A stretch of 64,000 nt of DNA from Andrena cerasifolii (GCF_050908995.1 NC_135127.1:11736001-11800000); one strand, 5' to 3'. Counted from the stretch's first letter, positions 47,346 through 58,600 are shown. Numbers and translations: made by a program. Notes: a model not told the origin generated them from the letters alone.

Positions 47346-49817
47346 ATGAACGTGCAACTGGAAGATGTTGAGGAGGAAGAGGTGCGGCGGTTCGTCGAAG
47401 GAAGCGTGTACAAGGGCACTTGGAAACCACTGGGCATGGAAGGAATCGGCAGATTCGTTCTACCTTATAGTTAGTTTCATTTGTAAAATGTAGCGCAGAG
47501 AGGTTTCGAATATGCGTCCTTCTGTGTTCCTCCTTGGAAGAGGATCAGAAGGGAGGGGTTAGGGCGAAGAAAGAAAGGAACACAAATACGGCAAGGGTTA
47601 GGTTGCCAGGGCAAAGTGTAAATAATAAGGGAACGGGGACATAAAATACGAGCTGATTAGCAACAGGGATTTGCAAGCCTCGGAGTAAGTTTCGTATGTA
47701 CCTACTACACTTATAGACGAAACGAGGACGACAGGGCGTACACGTTAACACCATAATAATCGTGTCTACGAGGTACAGACACGCGTACTGGTTTTGAGCA
47801 CGACATCGAGCATTTCTCGTGCGTAAGTCAGCGCGTACCGTTACCCAGGCCATTTTGGTTGCTTCGTGCTCTAGAGTTTGTGCGCGTTTTTCATTTACCG
47901 ATAGCTCATGAATCCCGAACTCAAAATCCACACGTTTGCCGTTATACTTGTAATTATGTAGAAACTCGTGCCACGAATTTAATTGAATAATCCTTCGTCC
48001 CGTGGCTTGTTCTTGCCGGCCCCTCCCTTCGTTGCGGAGAATATATAAATACATGGTATGTTTGTCCGCGATAGAAAGCATCTTTGAAGGAGAGCTCCGT
48101 GATAACACGTTTCACGGTCATGGTAGCGCGTATTGGGCTCGTAGGCAAAGAGTAGACGGTGTTTGGCTCCACGGTGAATGTAAAAACAGGCGATACATTT
48201 TCAACGACGGTTTGATTTTCCGCGAAAATGATTGGAAATATTGCCAGTTTCCTGACAGACGGTTGGTAAAATTCGCTACGAGAACCGACAATGTCGAGAT
48301 ACATACATGTTTCCTCTCACGCTCTATCGCTGTTGAAATTAGGACTTGGACTATTTGTCGAATTTTTTGGTATTCGAATATTCGAATACTTCAGTTGCTC
48401 AATTATTGGGCGAATATAATTCGAATATCCATGTATCCAAATACTATTCGAATATCCATGTATCCAAATACTATTCGAATATCCATGTATCCAAATACTA
48501 TTCGAATATTTAAGTATTCGAATACAATATTCAAGTATTCGAATACAATATTTAAGTATTCGAATACAATATTCAAGTATTCGAATACAATATTTAAGTA
48601 TTCGAATACAATATTCAAGTATTCGAATACAATATTTAAGTATTCGAATACAATATTCAAGTATTCGAATACAATATTTAAGTATTCGAATACAATATTC
48701 AAGTATTCGAATACAATATTTAAGTATTCGAATACAATATTCAAGTATTCGAATACAATATTTAAGTATTCGAATACAATATTCAAGTATTCGAATACAA
48801 TATTTAAGTATTCGAATACAATATTCAAGTATTCGAATACAATATTTAAGTATTCGAATACATCAGTATTCCCTTTTCCCTTTTTAGTGAAAATATTGTA
48901 TTGTCATCGGAACTACGTATGTGTGCAAAGTTTCAAGCCGATCGAATATGCTGAAGTGGTTGGCTTACAAGATTTCACCCAGACAAACTAACGAACTCAC
49001 AACTGAAATTAAATAAAAGCTTGTAAAAAAATGAACCTAAAGAACTTAATTTATAATTCACACCATACTATTTGAATACATCAGTATTCGAATACTTAAA
49101 TATTCGAATAATAACATTCGAATACTCAAATATTCGAATAATAACATTCGAATACACAAATATTCGAAGTTTATTCCTAGCATTCGAATATTTGTAAAAT
49201 ATTCGAATATTAAATTATTCGAATAGTCCCAGCCCTAATTGAAAGCCCCTAAATTTACGATTTACGCCGCGGACCTGACCCGTTGTTCTCGCCGAGTTGA
49301 TTTAGAGTTGTTCTAGGTACTACACCTGTCTACTGCATGGATTGAGACCTGCTGGAGCAACGTTACGTACCAATCACCAAGATGCAGCTCTGATTCCTCC
49401 AACGTGTTACGATGCAGGCATTGGAATCTTTGATCCACGCGCGCGTTATATCCGGTCGTATCGTGAACCGAGAAAGGTACATGTACACAAATGTAGAGTA
49501 GAGGTACCATGGATCCGGGGACGCGCGGTAAAAGGCTTTGAATATCAAAGGTGTTGGAAATACCAACCGCGGCGTTGGCGCGATGGATAGAAAATCATTG
49601 TCGGAAAGGTTGGACCGAGCCGACAGGCTATCGACAAGATGAAGAATCGCAAAATTGGTACATGCGAGATATACTTTACCCTACGCTATTACCATTCTCG
49701 AACGACTCCTTTGAATGTTGGTGGAAGAGGTACGCGAACATTCGTCGCGTAACCGCCTCGACGCTTGTTTTAACCGTTAGTTTTGTGTGTCCTCTCTCTC
49801 TCTCTCTTGGAGATTAA
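47346..49817 (+). CDS. MORN5: MORN repeat-containing protein 5
   Basis: This is a small MORN-repeat protein; the human protein is linked to testis and cilia. Exons: 47346-47469, 48075-48261, 49317-49476, 49551-49817, phases agreeing (245 residues). MORN-like blocks are YKGTWKPLGMEGIGRFVLP and FEGELRDNTFHGHGSAYW, then the diagnostic FNDGLIFRENDWKYCQFPDRR, then YYTCLLHGLRPAG, CYDAGIGIFDPRARYIRSY and WIENHCRKGW, which line up one after another with human MORN5 as I remember it. The last exon runs about 70 residues past the usual C-terminus and may really splice or end earlier. Intron 2 is occupied almost wholly by a hAT-like element full of minisatellite DNA. Confidence 0.87.
48340..49237. mobile_element. 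hAT-like element with internal minisatellites
   Basis: The left tip reads TAGGACTTGGACTATT and the right tip, reverse complemented, TAGGGCTGGGACTATT. Flanking 8-mers GTTGAAAT (48332-48339) and ATTGAAAG (49238-49245) agree at six of eight positions, a decayed hAT-type duplication. The inside is made almost wholly of TATTCGAATA palindromes. It lies in MORN5 intron 2. Confidence 0.65.
48418..48862. repeat. 27-bp and 21-bp palindromic minisatellites
   Basis: Three copies of a 27-bp unit (attcgaatatccatgtatcc plus aaatact) are followed by about 17 copies of a 21-bp unit containing AAGTATTCGAATACAAT. The 21-bp units alternate strictly between ATTCAAG and ATTTAAG, so the true period is 42 bp. Both strands are open across it (IFKYSNT and FEYLNIV repeats), an artefact of the length being a multiple of three. 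Confidence 0.93.
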
Positions 49818-49974
49818 CTACGTTTACGCGGGAGCGTAATGTTTGCGGTGACTAGTAGAAGAAAGGCGAGTGGATCGTCTAAATAGATGCCAGCTGGACG
49901 CGGTCCGATGTGAATTTACACAAGCTGTATACGAGTCCGAAGCATTAAACACGGATTAACCGAGTTGAAAGATA

Positions 49975-49980
49975 TTTATT
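49975..49980 (-). promoter_or_regulatory. Poly(A) signal overlapping the NHLRC2 stop
   Basis: On the minus strand the 3' end reads AAG TAA TAA ATA, so AATAAA begins within the stop codon. If used, the NHLRC2 3' UTR would be only about 20-30 nt. Confidence 0.5.
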
Positions 49981-52793
49981 ACTTTACGACGACGATTTGT
50001 CTTTGTTCTGATACGATATCGGGAGCATTTGTCCTTTGGTGTACGCGATACAGTATTGGCAGTTTCTTTGGTACGCATTCGGTTGTTTTGCAAGCTACAA
50101 CATCCAGAGTCACGCGTACCTCGTGCGTTCCATCTCCTTCGGAGACTTGTATCGATAGCGGACTCTCGAGTCCACCTCTTCTTGACGTGGCTACCCACGT
50201 ATTTGCCGTCAACTCCTTTAGGGTCCATGTTTGAGGTGCGTTCGCGTTCAGCTTTAAATCACTATCGGCGAAAGTTACGTCGAATGTAACATTCAACTCG
50301 CCGCCCTTGTCGCTGATGGTCGTGTCAAACGATATAGCGTCGTTCCTCCAACTTGAGCCGTCCATTTCGATGATGGGTGGTCGTATGGGTAACTGAAACG
50401 TAAGCGCCCATCAAGTACACTGTACACTGAAACGCGGAATAGTTTACCGTGTCGATGGTTTCGGCGTTCGTGTCGATGACCTTGACGACATGATTATTGG
50501 TGTCGGCCACGTATAAAAGGTCCGGGCCGCTGGACCCGATAGCGATGCCACTCGGCTCGTCAAACTGTAAGCGCAAACGAAATATAAAGGGGAATTTATG
50601 ATCGCGAGCACGGTAATGGTGTCCAAGCGCGACGTACCGAGAATCTCTCGTTGGGCTTTCCATTGCCGTACAAGGTTTTACAACAACCTGTCGTTACGTC
50701 GATTCTTTTAATTTTATGATTATAAGTATCGGCTATGTAAAGCACGTTTTCTTTAGGATGCCATGCTATTCCCAGAGGATGTTGAAGCTTCACGGTGTAT
50801 TGGACACCATCGGAATCGCCGAAATCATGTAGGTCCTACGATACCGAGACGCCATCATGTGTTTCATGACGAAAGGAAAAAAGAATTTAGATGTACATTA
50901 GGGAAGAGCGATACTATGTAGGCGAAAATTTAAATTTGAATATTCAGTTGGCCTGGGTGCGGGATAGTTGTCTTTTGATTAACCAAACACAACTGTAAAA
51001 AAAATTTGGAACAATATTCATTTCTGCAGGTTCCTTTTACTCTTAAAACTGTAAAGAATAAGATTCACATTGTGAATTTTTACATTTTGCAAAAAGTTTG
51101 GACAAAATTCATATGTGCAGTTTCCTTTTCATTTTAAAACAATTGTCCTGCACCCAGGCCAACTGAAACCTATATAGTGTTCGCCTATATAGTGTCGCTC
51201 CGCCCTAATGTACATAAAAGAAATCGCTTTCGCGCTAAAACTAACCGCCGGATCTCTGTTTGCACCGCAAACGGCTGAAACTCGCCCGTTCTTTAGATCG
51301 ATGCATCTAACGGCGCTGCTTTCACTGTCAGCGAAGAAAGCGAGTTTCCTCTCCTGAACAACAACCAAACCGGAGGGTTGAGCCAAGCCGGCTGTGTGAG
51401 GATACGCGTTGTTACGATTCTCCTCTCTACCGCTTCCAACGATCGCGACGCATGTATCCGCTTTATATTCCCTGAAACGTATTCCACCCCAATAGAGAAC
51501 CTCGAACATCGACAAAAGATTAGAGATTTAATTCATATCAAAGACATTACTTGTATTTCCACCAAACGGTGTCTTCCAAGAAGAGAGCCCAAATTTGATG
51601 CGTACCCGCGATCGCGATCAATAATACGGGTACGATTTTCGTATCGTACTCGTGATTGTAAACAGCCACGTCCCACGGGGAGGATAAAACTTGATCCCTA
51701 CCGATCTTACCACCGACACGGTCGTGGCCTTGAGAACCTGTACCAGCAACCGTAGTTACGATTCTCTTTGTCAAGTCAATCTGAAACGAGTGATTTTACA
51801 TTCAACGAGGCGACGAATGCGTGGCAATAGCTTGTATTGATACATTTATTAAATTTCCATAGCTTTACCTTTCTGATTGCGTGATTCTCGTTATCGGCAA
51901 CATAAATTATCGAGCCGCCCAGCGAACATACGCCCTGCGGCGCGTTGAATTTAGCGTTACACAAGTCTCCATCTCGGAAACCCGAATTAGAGCCACCGAT
52001 AACATGTTCCAAGTTTCCCCTTACATCTGTTATTAAGATTCTATTGTTGCCTGTATCGGCTATCGCGAGCCTTTCTCCTTGTTCGCTCTGAAAAGCTTGC
52101 AACTTGCTAGGAAACAAAAGAGTTGTTCCTGCCGCGGCGGGTAATAAATGTCTCTCCAATTGGGAGGGTATGTCTTTGTTGGATATTTGATTCACGGATT
52201 TGAAATAAGTTAATGCTACGTTCACGTAGAGAGCCAATTCTTCTCTGTGCCCTTCGCCGACAAAGACTGCCAGTGGCTGACCCATAGGACCTTGTATGAA
52301 AAAAAAGGATTTATCGATTTAGCTATGGAGGTGATGGTATTACAATCTACATAATCGTTGCATATATTATTTCATCGTTTACCTATCATGACCAGAGTTG
52401 GCCAGCAGGAAATTCCTAAGTTGTGCCATGTTGACAACGCCGTGTCATTAACGACTGGATGCTTTATATTATATCTTTGTACAGCAGACTGCAGCCTCCT
52501 TGAATCACGTTCATTCGAAAATTTTGCGCTATGTACGCCGACCTGAAGACACCCACCGGTATTATTTACTATGTTGTACGATATCGTGAACCACAGAACA
52601 TTCTCCAAGGTACTTTTGATGTACTAACGATGACAAGGCCGTCGGCGATTGAGAATTGCCTTTCGAGAGCATCTAAATCTGGTAATATGTGCATACAATT
52701 GATGCAACAATAGGTAAAGAAATCCAAAATGATTATCTTTCCGGTAAGATGTTGATACACGGATAGTCCCTCCGCGACGTTGAACCATTCCAT
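49979..52793 (-). CDS. NHLRC2: NHL repeat-containing protein 2
   Basis: This is a thioredoxin-like plus NHL beta-propeller protein of the cytosol. Minus-strand exons: 52793-52629, 52542-52383, 52290-51869, 51780-51551, 51471-51246, 50835-50638, 50564-50448, 50392-49979; every junction keeps phase (643 residues). The thioredoxin-like domain has the family's CCINC motif (FFTYCCINCMHILPDL) and SCWPTLVMIG. NHL blades follow: LAIADTGNNRILI, IIYVADNENHAIRK, MAGTHQIWAL-type, GSGREENRNNAYPH, FFADSESSAVR, LYIADTYNHKIK and LYVADTNNHVVKV, then a C-terminal beta domain. Compared with human (726 residues) about 65 N-terminal residues are missing; the first ATG lies just after an AAG that could be a splice acceptor, so an upstream exon may exist. 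The largest intron carries a MITE. Confidence 0.93.
50899..51207. mobile_element. hAT-like MITE in NHLRC2 intron
   Basis: The element is 309 bp. The tips start TAGGGAAGAGCGATACTAT at the left and TAGGGCGGAGCGACACTAT at the right on the reverse strand. The 8-bp duplications are perfect: ATGTACAT at 50891-50898 and 51208-51215. A second paired block inside, TTCAGTTGGCCTGGGTGC, extends the hairpin. It lies between NHLRC2 exons 5 and 6. Confidence 0.85.
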
Positions 52794-52875
52794 ACCTTGG
52801 TGTATTTGACAAAAGGAATAGGTTTTAAAATTTACTTAGCGAGACGGGGCCGGTGGGAGGGAAGGGGCTTGTCAA

Positions 52876-53250
52876 CTACTCGTCTTCTTTTACTGATAGA
52901 CAGTAACGTTGATACAAGTTCCTAACTGTGGTTCCCTCGGCTACAGCTATCACTCCCATGAGCACCTGAGTCGCATCTTTGATATCATTGTACTTGTGCA
53001 ATAAGTCCAGAGTCTCCTCGGTGGAACGAAATTCTTTCTCTTGATTCCGTAAATCTGACAGTTCTCGATCGAGGGCTCTCTCGACGTCAACAAGTTGGGA
53101 ATATTTGCGTTTCTCTTCTTCCGTAAGGGCGGGAGTGGTGTCGTTGCCGGTCAAACGCGTTGCCCGATTAAATTTTGCCTTGTCCCGAACCCCCTCGATA
53201 TCATTCATATTTTGGTCCTCGCGTCGCGAATTGCCTGCGTGGCGCAACAT
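52876..53250 (-). CDS. SWI5: DNA repair protein SWI5 homologue
   Basis: This is a small recombination mediator that, with SFR1, helps load RAD51/DMC1. It is a single-exon frame of 124 residues, with a coiled-coil first half (EEKRKYSQLVDVERALDRE) and the conserved C-terminal core LHKYNDIKDATQVLMGVIAV followed by TTVRNLYQRY, which is the SWI5 signature as I know it. An internal Met (MNDIEG) about 15 residues in could be the real start. The stop lies only 82 bp upstream of the NHLRC2 ATG on the same strand. Confidence 0.8.
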   Translation of the reverse strand: MLRHAGNSRREDQNMNDIEGVRDKAKFNRATRLTGNDTTPALTEEEKRKYSQLVDVERALDRELSDLRNQEKEFRSTEETLDLLHKYNDIKDATQVLMGVIAVAEGTTVRNLYQRYCLSVKEDE

Positions 53251-53783
53251 GTCAACACGACTATCTAAATATCACACGCGATAACCGTTAAACAAGCTTC
53301 GAGCAATCTCGATGTACGTACTATGGTTATATGCACGCGTTAACCGCGGATTTAAGCAACGGTCGAATCGATATAACCTTTCATGTTTTCATGCATGTGT
53401 ACCTATATATAAGTATTTATGCGTGACACACTTTTGTACAGACTGTAAATGAACGTCAACACAACAGCAGAGGGATCTATGAATCTCAGAACGCTAGAAA
53501 CTGCAGAGATTACGGTAGTCGCTCGTTTGTTTCGCGCAGAATTCGGTAATTTGAAAAGTAATCAAGATTTGGTATCGACCACCGTAAAGGTCAATTGAAA
53601 CGAGCGATGCGGCGTCGTTGCGATTTCGCACCGGTACATATATGGAATAGAGAAATTCACACGTGTCGCAACTTTCGCGGCAGTATTGTCATATCGCAAG
53701 ACGCCGCATCGCTCGTCTGAATGGACCCTTAAGTTGCGTTAAAGACGCTCGCTGCTCGATACGGCCATGTCTATCAGACCCAA
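53251..53783. other. Spacer with a short inverted-repeat element
   Basis: Between SWI5 and the 86-aa gene. Apart from the inverted repeat at 53586-53732, nothing coding is seen. It must contain the SWI5 promoter. Confidence 0.45.
53586..53732. mobile_element. Short MITE-like inverted repeat
   Basis: ACGAGCGATGCGGCGTC at about 53599 is repeated as its exact reverse complement at about 53701-53717. The outer flanks (AAGGTCAATTGA against AAGGGTCCATTCAG) and inner flanks (TTGCGAT) also match. The whole is about 147 bp; duplications were not resolved. Confidence 0.55.
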
Positions 53784-54044
53784 CTAGCACGCGTCATCAG
53801 TTTTTATCTCCATAATATCCGTGGATAGAAGTAAATCTTCGAGACCGAGATTACCTGCTTGGAAATCGGTGATTCGCGAGTCTTTCTCCGCAAACGCTTT
53901 TATATGCTTTAGTATCAATTTCTCCTGTTCCTTCCTGTCTGCGGACGAATCCAAATTCCGACGAATTCCTATACAAATTTCCGTTAATTCTTCTACGGTG
54001 TCTCGCAGATTCATATTTTGCTGTGTATGTCTAGTACGGTACAT
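53784..54044 (-). CDS. Unrecognised 86-aa helical protein
   Basis: This single-exon frame is predicted largely alpha-helical: LRDTVEELTEICIGIRRNL and KEQEKLILKHIKAFAEKD, ending in a short acidic tail. It has no transmembrane segment or signal peptide. The composition is protein-like, and the frame sits head-to-head with HIGD2A across about 680 bp, which argues for a real gene. I do not recognise the family. A second Met at residue 11 (MNLRD) is an alternative start. Confidence 0.5.
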   Translation of the reverse strand: MYRTRHTQQNMNLRDTVEELTEICIGIRRNLDSSADRKEQEKLILKHIKAFAEKDSRITDFQAGNLGLEDLLLSTDIMEIKTDDAC

Positions 54045-54725
54045 AAAAATAGACGGTTGTAATCAAGAAATTTACGAAAAACGGCCCTATAACTTGAGTA
54101 GGCTGAATCATCAAAACCACTCACGCGACAACAATATCAGGGGAGGAAAGGGAAATGCTGGGATGTGGTGGGATTTGGTATGTGCATGACGTGTGCACAT
54201 TGTATATATATATAATATGTGCTATAAGTATTAGATACGTATGCACATACATACATCTTGCATACTATAAAGGAAGGGTGAACGGGTCTTCTAGCAGTCC
54301 AATCGCACAGACCGTGCTTAGTGCGCTGTTCGCGCACTTATAAACTTGCCTAAACATATAGTGCCAAGTATTTGCGTACTAGGGATGCCGGCTCTCCCAT
54401 ATATACCTAGCCTAGAAATCGTAGCACCGGCGTAGCACATTACATGCTACGACTGCTACGACGTATTACATGCTACCAAGTCACTAACAAGTAATATTTG
54501 TGTTGTATGTATATCGATGCAAAAATAATGTGATGCTATTTAAAAAACAAATAAATTGATATTTCTCAATTGTCTAGCACGTAGTAACAACATGGTTTTT
54601 ACCTCGTTAATATCGACATAAAATTTAATTGAAAAAAGTTTCTAATACCTTCGAATTGTAAGTTTCGGTGCCGAATCTACGCGTCGTTCGATCCCTCGCG
54701 AGTTTTTGATAATTAATTAATAATA
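54045..54725. other. Head-to-head spacer / possible bidirectional promoter
   Basis: The spacer separates two divergently transcribed small genes. It contains a TATATA/TGTGCA simple-sequence patch (54200-54260) and a lone TAGGGATGCCGG tip near 54382 resembling a hAT end without a partner. Confidence 0.45.
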
Positions 54726-55147
54726 ATGTCGCAAGATACGACGAAAGCTTCGGCGAATATGTTAAATGAATTGGATTGGGTTCAAATACGTGACGAACTC
54801 CACGAATATGACGCAATTGAACCATTTGCGGATAAAATAGTGCGCAAAACCAAAGAAAATCCTCTGGTACCTATAGGTATGTGTGCGTAACCTCTACGCG
54901 TGCCTGATGCGAATACTTGTTCTTCGGGCAACATAAGTCCACGTTAGATCGCTGTTTCAGTTCAGTGTTTTACCCTGACGTTTCAGGTACCGCGGCAACT
55001 GTAACTGCTCTCGTTTATGGCCTGTGGAACTTGCATCGTGGAAACTCACAAATGCAGCAATACATGATGCGCGCGCGAGTAGGAGCTCAAGCGTTCACTA
55101 TTTTGGCCATGGTTGCTGGATTTATGATTACAGCAGGGAAAAAGTAG
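54726..55147 (+). CDS. HIGD2A: HIG1 domain family member 2A
   Basis: This is a mitochondrial inner-membrane protein that helps assemble cytochrome c oxidase and respiratory supercomplexes. Exons 54726-54876 and 54987-55147 join in phase to give 103 residues. The HIG1 domain covers NPLVPIGTAATVTALVYGLW (helix 1), the RGNSQ loop, the QYMMRARVGAQ block that fits the Q-x3-R-x-R-x3-Q signature, and AFTILAMVAGFMI (helix 2). The acidic N-terminus (LDWVQIRDELHEYDAIEPF) is typical of the 2A branch. An AATAAA lies at 55521-55526. Confidence 0.92.
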
Positions 55148-55699
55148 CATTGGGCTATTATGTGTTAAACTATCGACTTGATAACTGTGAAATTTAATAA
55201 GCATCGATCGGAGATGTAACAATTTAGTCTTACGATCGTCAAGTTACATTACACGCCCTGGCTACGTATTTCAGTTTGGAATTTTAGGTTTTAATTAATT
55301 ACAAAGTGGTTTCGGCGACTCTTGTTCCCATATAAAATTATAAAACCTGTATTTTAGGGTGTACGATTTTTAGAAAGATTTGTACGTCGCGTGGTGAATA
55401 CATACATATACGTAAATGATTGCTCGTCGTCCAACACGAGACCATTGTACGAGCTATATGAATGGAGAAATCGGATTGTAAGAACCTGGTACTGTTGGGA
55501 TTGTTGACGAACGGATAGAAAATAAAACTGTGCGACGGAGATACAAAGATTTTACGTTACCAGTGGTTTCTTTCTTCAACAAATTTATCTATGCTGAATC
55601 GTATCAACCGATAATCGAGACTGGGATTGGAAAAATTGATTCAGTGGAGAAAAAATTACTTAAGACGCAACTATCGTTCGAACGAGCATGTTTCGGTCC
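55148..55699. other. Convergent 3' spacer
   Basis: Holds the HIGD2A 3' UTR up to the AATAAA at 55521-55526, then sequence shared with the rhotekin 3' end. No further coding sequence is seen. Confidence 0.5.
55521..55526 (+). promoter_or_regulatory. Poly(A) signal of HIGD2A
   Basis: AATAAA lies 374 nt past the stop codon, in an A-rich context, before the convergent rhotekin gene. Confidence 0.55.
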
Positions 55700-58600
55700 C
55701 TAAAATGCGTTGCTACCGATTAACGGCGTTTCGTCGTAGAGAGAGCCTTGCCGATTATTAACGGCGAAACAACTTCTCGTGTTCGGTTTATCGTTCGAAT
55801 TGTCGGCACAAGGAATTCGCTGAAAGTTTACCGCGGCGTGTTTCCATCTCGAATGTTCGTTAATGCAAAGTGTCAATTGCTCGAACAATCTTTCCAAATC
55901 TTCGCTCGAATTGAATTGAATGATATCTCTGTGTTTGAAGCCGTCCACGCAATTTACTATCCGCAGTTGGTTGTTGGCCGATTTTGATCGTCGAACAAGA
56001 GTCTCCTGGAAAGGTACGAATTCCCTTTATCCTTGTGGCTATACGAGCAATTACAAGATGAAAAAATCTACGGCGATTTTCCTTGCCCTCACCTTGTTTA
56101 TGCGGGTCGTATGAAAAGGTTCTTGTGATTCGTCTACGAGTTTCTTTGATTTCCAGGCATTGATTTCAAAGTTTCGCAGTCGTGCCCAGCAACGTTGATC
56201 GTTTATGATTACGATTCCTATGCGAGTCTCTTTGTCGATATAATCCGGTTGAACGGCTAAACGGCAACAAAAGTGCCCAAAGAGCGGCAAAGCGTGAACT
56301 TTGCTTTCTAAAAAGTAAAATTGCAAATTTTAGATACGCCCCCAAGAGGGCCCCGATGAACGACTGGGACTTGATCGAAACGTGGTTAAAGAGACTTGCC
56401 AATGTTGTTCAGCTGTAAGTCGTGCGTTCGCGTATTTCCACCCGTGTCGTCAAGAGTCATTTTTGTACAAGCTACTAAATCGAATTGCGGTCCGCTGAAA
56501 GATTAAAAGATTCAAGTGCGATTGAGTAATTTCTTCGCGTACATTACGAAACATTGGAAACGGAAACTCACGTTTTACTAGAATCGCATTCATCACGCAG
56601 AGATGCCACCAACTTTCGACCTACAGTTTTCGAAATTGAGGAATGAATAGTTCTTCTAAGCCTTCTCGGAGTGCTGGCGATACTCAGATCTTCTTGTAAA
56701 ATGTGACTGTATATTTCCAGAGTCAACTCGAATTCGGCTGGTACATCGCTACTGTATGTGTATAAAGGAAAAGTTGGTAATGCAGAACAGGAGAACCCCT
56801 CTTTGTTCGTATAAAGAAAGAAGAAAGGTACTTGTATTGACTTACAAGAACAAAACGTCGGGAAAGCTTATGTCCGTCTGTTCCCTATCAACCGGACAAA
56901 GCAAGCTTGTGTCATGAATTTCTGTACCGACACGAGCTAGACAAAAGACTGCGAATCGTCGATGATCTCCCCGATTTTTAAAATGATCGGAATCTCTCCA
57001 CATCAGGGGAAATCGAAGATCCGAGATGCACAATCTTGCTTTGCTTTGAAAACCGCTGCAATATTTATACATACATACACATCACCCGCCAGCTTTCAAC
57101 ATATTTGTAGCGCAAGTATCCGCTGTTGAAGCACACGTATACCCAGTGGCGGATTTAACAGGGCGGCTGATGAGTAGTTGCCGCTAGGCCCCTGCACAAA
57201 AGGCTCCAGCAGGGCCCCAGATCAGAAAAAATTATAATTAGGTATATATAGGTATCCAAACACTACATTTTTTCGTACTACTACACTTGGCCAGTTTTTA
57301 GTAAACTTCATTTTCCCGAGAAAATGGGCCCCTGCCCAGAAGACCCACCTTAGGAACCTATCTTCAAGAAGAGTTATAATTTTAACCAAACACTATAGTT
57401 TTTTCTGTACTACTACACTTAGCCCGTTTTTAATAAACCACCTCTTCATTTTCCTAAAAAAATCGGCCCCTCAGAACGTTTGCCACCTGGGCCTTTTTTC
57501 TTAAATCCGCCACTGCGTATGCCTACCTCGCTTTCAAGGATGCATCTTTTCTACGATGCTGTAGCTCAGCCATATACGTAGACATTCTTTTGCCCGAAGT
57601 GAGTAAAGCACGCGCCGCTTCCAGACTTTGAGCAGGATGCCGAGCGGCGGCTAATAATCTCGACGAACCTTCCTTCATTTTGATCTCCAATTCGATCTTC
57701 TGCTCCAAGTCAAACTCCTAAAGCAAAAAAAAAGAAATGTCGATTACAAGTTCGACGCAAAAAAAAACGGTTGTTCTGGGTTAGGTGATTTGTAGCGTCG
57801 ATCTCTTCTGCAATCTCGAAATCCACGAAAATTAAGCGAGATCGTAACGAAACGGCGTTCTCGGATTAAACGAAAAGGGAAACATGTAAGCCATTCGAAC
57901 CATACTTTTAAAATAAATTCTAAAACATTGGATCCTAAAGAAAAAAAAATAGGATCGCGATTCATAGATCGTAGACGAATCAGTTTTGATACAGTAATAC
58001 AATAAAGTATTAGGGTGGCTCTTATCTTCTCTTGGTAAAATTTTCTTTGGGGCACCCTCCAGAATAGTTCCAAATAATTAAAAAAAAAAATCCGTGTAAA
58101 GTTTGAGCACGATCGGATAATGGAAAACGGTGACCCTGGACCCTTAAACATTTAAATCATTATTTAATAACTCGCGAAGTCGATTTTATATAATATCCTC
58201 CAAGTTATTGATTAAATAAAAAAATATGTCAAACAACAGTTGTAGATCCGGGCAAGGACCATCTTTTATGTTCTATTACTTTTTCTCTAAAACTTTTTCC
58301 TCAAATTTTGAAAGTTTAAATACTTCTAGAACACTTTTTATTTATGAAGGCGAACAAAAAATGGAGTTTTTATTTTCGAGGACTATTTTTTAAACATTTA
58401 AGGGGGGCATATACCGAAATATGCGAAAAAGATAAAAAAAAATCTTATTTCCAGTGTTTGATATATCATGAATGTTTCCTGAAAATTTCGGACCGAAATT
58501 CGTACAAATATCGAAGATATAGACATCATGATGTCGAGAAACATGCATTTGAATACCTCACTTCTGAAAGATTTTAGTATAACCAACAGTCAGCGCTAGA

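Noticed and set aside
48002..48991. A 329-aa frame with IFKYSNT repeats, and its 141-aa mirror on the other strand
   Set aside because: Both are open only because the minisatellite unit is 21 bp and lacks stops. The real MORN5 exon ends at 48261, and the rest lies in an intronic transposon.
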